A stretch of 64,000 bases of DNA from Bacillota bacterium (GTDB taxonomy: Bacteria > Bacillota > UBA4882 > UBA8346). Below are positions 59,550 to 64,000 of the stretch, piece after piece (within the stretch, counting starts at the first letter, position 1; each line of letters starts with the position of its first letter). The position numbers were made by a program, and so were the translations under genes. Under the pieces are notes generated by a model that saw only the letters and a program-made list of their open reading frames with translations, was not told where the DNA came from and ran no database searches. The DNA lies in the NCBI GenBank assembly GCA_023426245.1, contig JAFABB010000007.1:1-64000 (forward strand), in the 5' to 3' direction.

Positions 59550-60008
59550 ATGGAACAATATAAATACATAGATTTTCCCAATAAAGGCGCTACTATTAAA
59601 TTTACTAACGAAATGCCATGGTTTGGTCAAAAGCCGAAATTAATAAAAAAATGGATTGTGGTAAATAAGCCACAAATGGGAGATTGTATGGTATGTATTA
59701 GAACATATGGTCGTAATTTAGAATATTTTTTGGCCGAAATTAATGGTATAGATTTAGGCAGGTTTCATTGTTTGTCATTTAGAAATGCGAGTGCCTATTA
59801 TCCTTCATCTTTTTTTATAGATAATAATGGGAATGTTGTGGAGCATGGAAATTGGTTTTATATGACAGGAAGAAATGCAGAAGAACATAATGGTCAAATA
59901 AAGATGTTAGCTCCAACAAAGAATTTGATACAACTCTTTATAGACAATCAAGCTAATCATTTATATGTACAGGGAATCAATATTAGAATTGGTGAAATCG
60001 GAACTTAA
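59550..60008 (+). CDS. Hypothetical soluble protein
   Basis: 152 residues. MEQYKYIDFPNKGATIKFTN ... GDCMVCIRTYGRNLEYFLAEINGIDLGRFHC and FFIDNNGNVVEHGNWFYMTGRNAEEHNGQ. Aromatic, mixed alpha/beta, no membrane segment and no motif that I can name. GGGGAGAG lies ahead of the ATG. Located between two decayed copies of an HNH-protein domain, followed by a membrane-protein gene; the two may work together. Confidence 0.55.
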   Translation: MEQYKYIDFPNKGATIKFTNEMPWFGQKPKLIKKWIVVNKPQMGDCMVCIRTYGRNLEYFLAEINGIDLGRFHCLSFRNASAYYPSSFFIDNNGNVVEHGNWFYMTGRNAEEHNGQIKMLAPTKNLIQLFIDNQANHLYVQGINIRIGEIGT

Positions 60009-60120
60009 TTATATTTTACGAGATGTGATTTATTTTATTAGTTCAAAGCAAATACTTGAACGAGACTTAATACGCTCGAGTACTAGGTTAAATTGGAAAA
60101 TTACATTTATAGGAGCATAC

Positions 60121-60924
60121 ATGGGAAAAATTATATGTGGCGTTATAGGAGGTATATTATTAATAGCGTCAGCAATGGTTTTTTATTTTAAACCTAAGCT
60201 TATTATGAAATATTTTTTAAAAGGCCGTTATTCTTGGAGATTATTTTATTGTAGAAGTTTTTATGCTCTATTTTCACTTTTTCTAGCTTTTGATGTTATA
60301 GGAAGTGTAGTAAAAATTAAATTAATGCAACAGGCATTTGAACTAACGTCTATGCTTTTCTTTCTGGGGTTTGTAGGCCTTTGTATAAACTTATTTATGC
60401 AGCGCGAGGGTATAATTGGAAAAGTATGGGGTAGTATTTTGGTCCTCTTTTCTGTAGTTATTTTCGGATTTTCCATGTATTATACAAGTAAAAACAAGAC
60501 CAATGATATTTATTTCTATTTTAATTTATTGATATATGTCCTTGCATGTGTATTTGGATGCTGGTGTATTTTAAAATATTTCAGAAATAGACTTTATCAA
60601 ATATTTATAGCATTTGTTTTATATTTAATTATAATAATAATGGGTTGTTGGGCTTTTGGATCTTATTATTATCATAAACAAATAATTTCACTTCCATCCT
60701 ATTTTAATAAAGCATCAATATGGGATTATCTTAGGGTATTAATCGAGAAAACTATGACTGGCTTTTTTAACTTTCCAAGTAGTAGTCAGGGCATTAATAA
60801 TAATGATAGTATTAAATTATGCACGATATCGCTTGTTCAATTTTATTTTGGAAAGCTTTTGGATGTGTTTTTATTTGGTTATGTTTTAAGTAATTTTATG
60901 TCAAAGACTGATAACTACAAATAA
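60121..60924 (+). CDS. Multi-pass membrane protein of unknown function
   Basis: 267 residues from the ATG at 60121 (TAGGAG upstream). About seven hydrophobic segments, including ICGVIGGILLIASAMVFYF, SMLFFLGFVGLCINLFM, GSILVLFSVVIFGFSMYY, LLIYVLACVFGCWCIL and IFIAFVLYLIIIIMGCWAFG. Not recognised. Strongly AT-rich, so probably foreign. Forms a possible unit with the gene at 59550, 112 bases upstream. Confidence 0.6.
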   Translation: MGKIICGVIGGILLIASAMVFYFKPKLIMKYFLKGRYSWRLFYCRSFYALFSLFLAFDVIGSVVKIKLMQQAFELTSMLFFLGFVGLCINLFMQREGIIGKVWGSILVLFSVVIFGFSMYYTSKNKTNDIYFYFNLLIYVLACVFGCWCILKYFRNRLYQIFIAFVLYLIIIIMGCWAFGSYYYHKQIISLPSYFNKASIWDYLRVLIEKTMTGFFNFPSSSQGINNNDSIKLCTISLVQFYFGKLLDVFLFGYVLSNFMSKTDNYK

Positions 60925-60999
60925 AAATAGTCAAGTTAGTAGGAGCATGAACTACTTGATCTGGACGCTCTTTTTGAAGAAAAAATAAAAAGTCAAAAC

Positions 61000-61437
61000 A
61001 TGAAATTCTATCTTGCCGTCACCGACAACCAATGGTTCTCCTGCCTTTCCCGCCTTCACCCCGATGAATTCAATTTCTGGCAACCCGGCGGGAGTCAAGC
61101 TTTTTTTGCCCTCGAACCCGGTGCGCCCTTTCTTTTTAAACTCCATAGCCCCCAGAACTTTATCGTGGGCGTGGGCTTTTTTGTCGGTCATTCCTTTTTA
61201 CGGGCCACCCTCGCTTGGGACTCCTTTGGCGAAAAGAACGGCACTCTCGATTTTTCAACATTCAAAGCAAAAATCATGAAGTATCGCTCCAAAAACGGTA
61301 AAACTGAAATTGATCCGGTTATCGGTAGTATCATTTTAACCGGATTTTGCCAGCCCTTATTTTATTTTGAAAAAAATCTTAAATTAAAAAAAGGGATATT
61401 TAGTCGGATTTGGAAGGGTATTTTGTTTATTTATTGA
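61000..61437 (+). pseudogene. Truncated HNH-type restriction protein N-terminal domain, copy 2
   Basis: 145 residues: MKFYLAVTDNQWFSCLSRLHPDEFNFWQPGGSQAFFALEPGAPFLFKLHSPQNFIVGVGFFVGHSFLRATLAWDSFGEKNGTLDF, intact up to IDPVIGSIILTGF, after which similarity ends in KKGIFSRIWKGILFIY. The HNH catalytic domain expected downstream is absent. A paralogous fragment lies at 58999. It may be expressed as a short protein but is probably a relic. 61438-61626 is empty. Confidence 0.65.
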
Positions 61438-61626
61438 ATTTTTCCTGTAATGGATTTTGTTGAATAATATCAGATTCAGCAAATGAATTGACACTTCAAA
61501 GGAAAGAAAGAGCATCCGTTAAGGCGGTGGAAGTATAAAAAGTATTGATTAAACCTCCAGACAATAAATAAGGCGTTAATCAGAATATGATGGTAATGGA
61601 AACTGATAATTGAGAGGAGAATTAAC

Positions 61627-61839
61627 GTGACCGTTCAAGACCTTCCGAGCATAGGCGATAAGATGTATCTCCTGCAAAGGGAGGTCACAGTGACTAAGGT
61701 TTATCTGATTTTTCAGCTTATCAAAATCTATTATACGGAGGATCATGTTGAATTCTTCGTGGATATCTCCGCAGTTACAAAATGTCCAGATACTACAAAC
61801 TCAATATCGTTAAGACTACTAAGGGGGGATCGCGGTTGA
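61627..61839 (+). CDS. Small protein at head of ABC-3C-like operon
   Basis: 70 residues from a GTG (GAGAGGAG upstream). MTVQDLPSIGDKMYLLQREVTVTKVYLIFQLIKIYYTEDHVEFFVDISAVTKCPD is short, beta-like, SH3-like in pattern and unknown. Its stop TGA overlaps the TTG start of the next gene, so it belongs to the operon and is probably a functional accessory part. Confidence 0.6.
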   Translation: MTVQDLPSIGDKMYLLQREVTVTKVYLIFQLIKIYYTEDHVEFFVDISAVTKCPDTTNSISLRLLRGDRG

Positions 61840-62798
61840 GCATTATGTGCTTTATTGACGGATATATGACAGGCAACGCATGGGAAGAATTGTGCGTCCA
61901 ATGTTATCGAATGAAGTACCAAGACGAGCATTATACTGCGATTCCTGCTGTGCAAGGTGGAGATGCTGGTATTGAGGGATTTACCATGAATGGTATTGTC
62001 CATCAATGTTACTGCCATGAACGAGAATACTCGGACGATGATTTGTATAAGCATCAACGCGACAAAATGACCGACGATATTAATAAGCTAATCTCACCTG
62101 ATTATGCAACTAGACTGCGAAGATTAGGTGTGCCACCTATTATGGAGTGGCATTTTGTTATTCCTGAATATAAAGATTCCAGGATTATTGAACATGCGGA
62201 AACAAAACGAAACGAAGTTATAGCAGAAAAAGCAAAAAGACCAGATGTATTCGAATATATCAGTGAAGACTTCAAAATCATAATTAAGACAGCAGAGGAC
62301 TTTACGCCCGAAATAAGTCGAATCATTCGCACCAATCTTACTGACATGAGGTTGAATCTAGCCATTCAACACACTGGAACGCCGGATTGGTCACAATGCG
62401 ATTCGGAAAAAGTTGCGAATATCCGTCGTAAGATAAAAGCTGTTATGCATGTTGATGATGATAAAAATGATGATTTAAAAGAGGTCATTAACATGTATAT
62501 TGAATTTTACATAAGCGGCCTAGAAATCATGAATAATCTCCATCTCGATGCTCCTGATTTTTATGAAGATATATATAAGCTCGAACAAAGTTACAAGAAT
62601 GAAGTAAAAATAAAGACTAGAATGCATACGAACAGGGCATTAAATCAAACCCTTTTCGATGATATTCTAAACGAATTTAAATCCAAGCTTGAAAGTGATT
62701 TTTCAAGAGTATTGACGCAAGCATCCATAGGTGAACTTAAGCAAGATTTGGTCGCAAGTTGGTTAGCTGATTGTTCAATGGAATTCAGGAGTGTGTAA
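61836..62798 (+). CDS. Restriction-endonuclease-like effector of ABC-3C-type system
   Basis: 320 residues from the TTG at 61836, which has AAGGGGGG seven bases upstream and overlaps the preceding stop. Residues ~8-75 carry a Mrr-like PD-(D/E)xK pattern: GNAWEELCVQCYRMKY (Glu), QGGDAGIEGF (Asp) and HQCYCHERE (core Q-x-Y/C where Mrr has Q-x-K). The rest is helical (KLEQSYKNEVKIKTRMH, LFDDILNEFKSKLESDF). In ABC-three-component systems an effector such as this is joined by a middle component and an SMC-like ATPase, which is the order found here. Confidence 0.72.
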   Translation: MSIMCFIDGYMTGNAWEELCVQCYRMKYQDEHYTAIPAVQGGDAGIEGFTMNGIVHQCYCHEREYSDDDLYKHQRDKMTDDINKLISPDYATRLRRLGVPPIMEWHFVIPEYKDSRIIEHAETKRNEVIAEKAKRPDVFEYISEDFKIIIKTAEDFTPEISRIIRTNLTDMRLNLAIQHTGTPDWSQCDSEKVANIRRKIKAVMHVDDDKNDDLKEVINMYIEFYISGLEIMNNLHLDAPDFYEDIYKLEQSYKNEVKIKTRMHTNRALNQTLFDDILNEFKSKLESDFSRVLTQASIGELKQDLVASWLADCSMEFRSV

Positions 62799-62802
62799 AG
62801 CG

Positions 62803-63288
62803 ATGCCAGATAACCCTTTACTACGAGGAGACATTGTTTTTGATGCAAAGCCAGACGCAGTACCTTATAACTATCGTATCAGCTACAAGGTGTCTCAGCT
62901 TTGTCTGATAATGCGAATCTGCGGTTGGCAGGACAGCTGTTCCTTAATTAAACTTCACATGATATCATTTGCATTGTATACGCGAGAAAGCATGGATAAA
63001 CTCTTAAAGTTTGCGAAAAATGAATTAACGAACCCACCGATTGTGAGATTTGATCCGGCAGTTAATAAGGCACTAACTTTTGCTATCGCATACGGGTTTG
63101 TAATACAACAGAAATCAGGTAATTTTAAGCTTACTGACCGAGGGCGCTATTTCGCCGATCAAATAAAATTTGCAGGTGATCTTATGGTTTCTGAAATGTT
63201 GGATTTGTCGGAATTATCAAAGAAGCTGACTGAAAGTAAGATCAAAGAGCTGAGTGAGATCTGGGGGGATAAAAATGCTGAAGATTAA
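62803..63288 (+). CDS. ABC-3C middle component
   Basis: 161 residues from the ATG at 62803 (AGGAG upstream; a GTG four codons earlier is possible). YNYRISYKVSQLCLIMRICGWQDSCSLIKLHMISFALY ... TFAIAYGFVIQQKSGNFKLTDRGRYFADQIKF looks like a winged-helix-type small protein, the usual middle component that links effector and ATPase. The last 14 bases overlap the ATPase gene. Confidence 0.68.
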   Translation: MPDNPLLRGDIVFDAKPDAVPYNYRISYKVSQLCLIMRICGWQDSCSLIKLHMISFALYTRESMDKLLKFAKNELTNPPIVRFDPAVNKALTFAIAYGFVIQQKSGNFKLTDRGRYFADQIKFAGDLMVSEMLDLSELSKKLTESKIKELSEIWGDKNAED

Positions 63289-64000
63289 TAGACTTCGCGT
63301 CGAAATCAATACAGTGAATGGCGTTTACGGTATTGATTCACCCTTTCATAGCGGTTTGAACTTTGTTTCAAGCCCGGACAACACATGTGGGAAAAGCTCT
63401 ATTTTGGCTGCGATATACTATTGCCTTGGATTTGAGCAGATCATCGGAGGGGTAGGTGGCGTTGGAAGCAAGGTCTTAACGTCTGCCTTTAAATCGAACA
63501 TTGATGACAACGGTAAGACATGGATTGTTACCGAATCTGGAGCATATTTAGAGATTACAAATGGAAACGAAACTATTACCATTTTTCGAAGCGCAGTGGC
63601 GCAAAATCGAGACAATAGACTTATAACCGTTTATCATGGAAATTACGCTTCGATTGCTGATCCTAAGACGCAATCGGAGGATATGTTTGTTAATGCTCAG
63701 AATTCTGCTACAAGTAAAAAAGGATTTCATACATATTTGGAGGAGTTTCTGCACCTCGAATTGCCTGAAGTGCGGGCATCTGATGAAAGTGAACGAAAAT
63801 TATATCTTCAGGTTATCTTTGCAAGCATGTTTATCGAACAAAAACATGGTTGGTCAGATATATTTTCAGGTATGCCTATATTTGGGATAAGGGAATCTAA
63901 AAAAAGAGTAATAGAATTTTTACTTGGCCTTGACACATTGAAGAACGAAAAAGAGCGTGATCGTTTGAAAACCATAAAGGCTAATATTGAGTGCGAGTGG
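63275..64000 (+). CDS. SMC-like ABC ATPase of ABC-3C-type system (partial)
   Basis: 242 residues to the window edge, where the gene is cut. Walker A is SSPDNTCGKSSIL at ~residues 32-44 (the usual G-x4-GKS with Pro-Asp at the start). FIEQKHGWSDIFSGMP around residue 188 and IEFLLGLDTLKNEKERDRLKTIKANI at the end begin the coiled-coil arm. It is the sensor or motor of the system. Its start lies inside the middle-component gene. Confidence 0.75.
   Translation, partial: MLKINRLRVEINTVNGVYGIDSPFHSGLNFVSSPDNTCGKSSILAAIYYCLGFEQIIGGVGGVGSKVLTSAFKSNIDDNGKTWIVTESGAYLEITNGNETITIFRSAVAQNRDNRLITVYHGNYASIADPKTQSEDMFVNAQNSATSKKGFHTYLEEFLHLELPEVRASDESERKLYLQVIFASMFIEQKHGWSDIFSGMPIFGIRESKKRVIEFLLGLDTLKNEKERDRLKTIKANIECEW

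Overview
The window looks like a chromosomal segment of a spore-forming Bacillota (low-GC Gram-positive) with a plant-carbohydrate lifestyle. The best evidence is the block dnaX - ybaB - recR - yaaL - bofA - gin/csfB - Orn/Lys/Arg decarboxylase - tmk - darA - yaaR - holB - ricT (17.2-26.1 kb). This is the classical gene order near the replication origin of endospore formers and includes sporulation proteins (BofA, Gin). A LysM-GH18 cortex-lytic-type enzyme and a Spo0E-like phosphatase support the same view. I cannot name the genus.

Layout. (1) 0-1.4 kb: intergenic DNA with degenerate repeats and hairpins. (2) 1.4-13.1 kb: thioesterase, AraC regulator, a glycoside-hydrolase-like protein framed by two inverted 134-bp repeat elements, an intracellular pectinesterase/sugar epimerase operon, an ABC exporter, a GH36 alpha-galactosidase, a TauE-type permease and a PHP hydrolase. 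(3) 13.4-17.1 kb: Lrp regulator and alanine dehydrogenase, a small EamA-type membrane protein, and the LysM-GH18 enzyme. (4) 17.2-26.1 kb: the conserved replication/recombination/sporulation block. (5) 26.1-29.7 kb: tRNA-Met, a broken tRNA-Lys, and an intact tRNA-Lys whose last 48 bases recur exactly 3.1 kb downstream, bracketing an integrase-less phage-like remnant with an ArpU-type regulator and two small secreted-protein cassettes. (6) 30-33.5 kb: small proteins, hemerythrin, nuclease. (7) 33.9-42.4 kb: a sucrose/fructan-type utilisation operon with an unusual LacI regulator fused to a second sugar-binding domain, an RbsBAC-like ABC importer, a GH32 enzyme and a PfkB kinase. A shared palindrome lies at both promoters. 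(8) 42.7-49.1 kb: an amidohydrolase gene with a nonsense codon, then three copies of a ~520-bp multi-hairpin repeat that alternate with an unknown gene and a KilA-N gene, a separate complex structured segment, a Spo0E-like gene and a 63-bp tandem repeat. (9) 49.5-64 kb: a defence-type island with an XRE regulator, a TcmP/radical-SAM pair, a Mod/Res-like methylase-helicase pair, relics of HsdM-, Mrr- and HNH-type restriction genes, two orphan membrane/unknown genes, and an ABC-three-component-like operon cut by the window end.

How the genes work together. Regions 2 and 7 form two carbohydrate modules: import or degradation of pectin-, galactoside- and fructoside-type sugars under AraC and LacI control. 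Region 4 is housekeeping. Regions 5, 8 and 9 are accessory DNA. The most promising undescribed element is the three-copy structured repeat at 44-47.9 kb. Three of its hairpins show compensatory base changes between copies, which suggests selection on a folded RNA (or folded single-stranded DNA).
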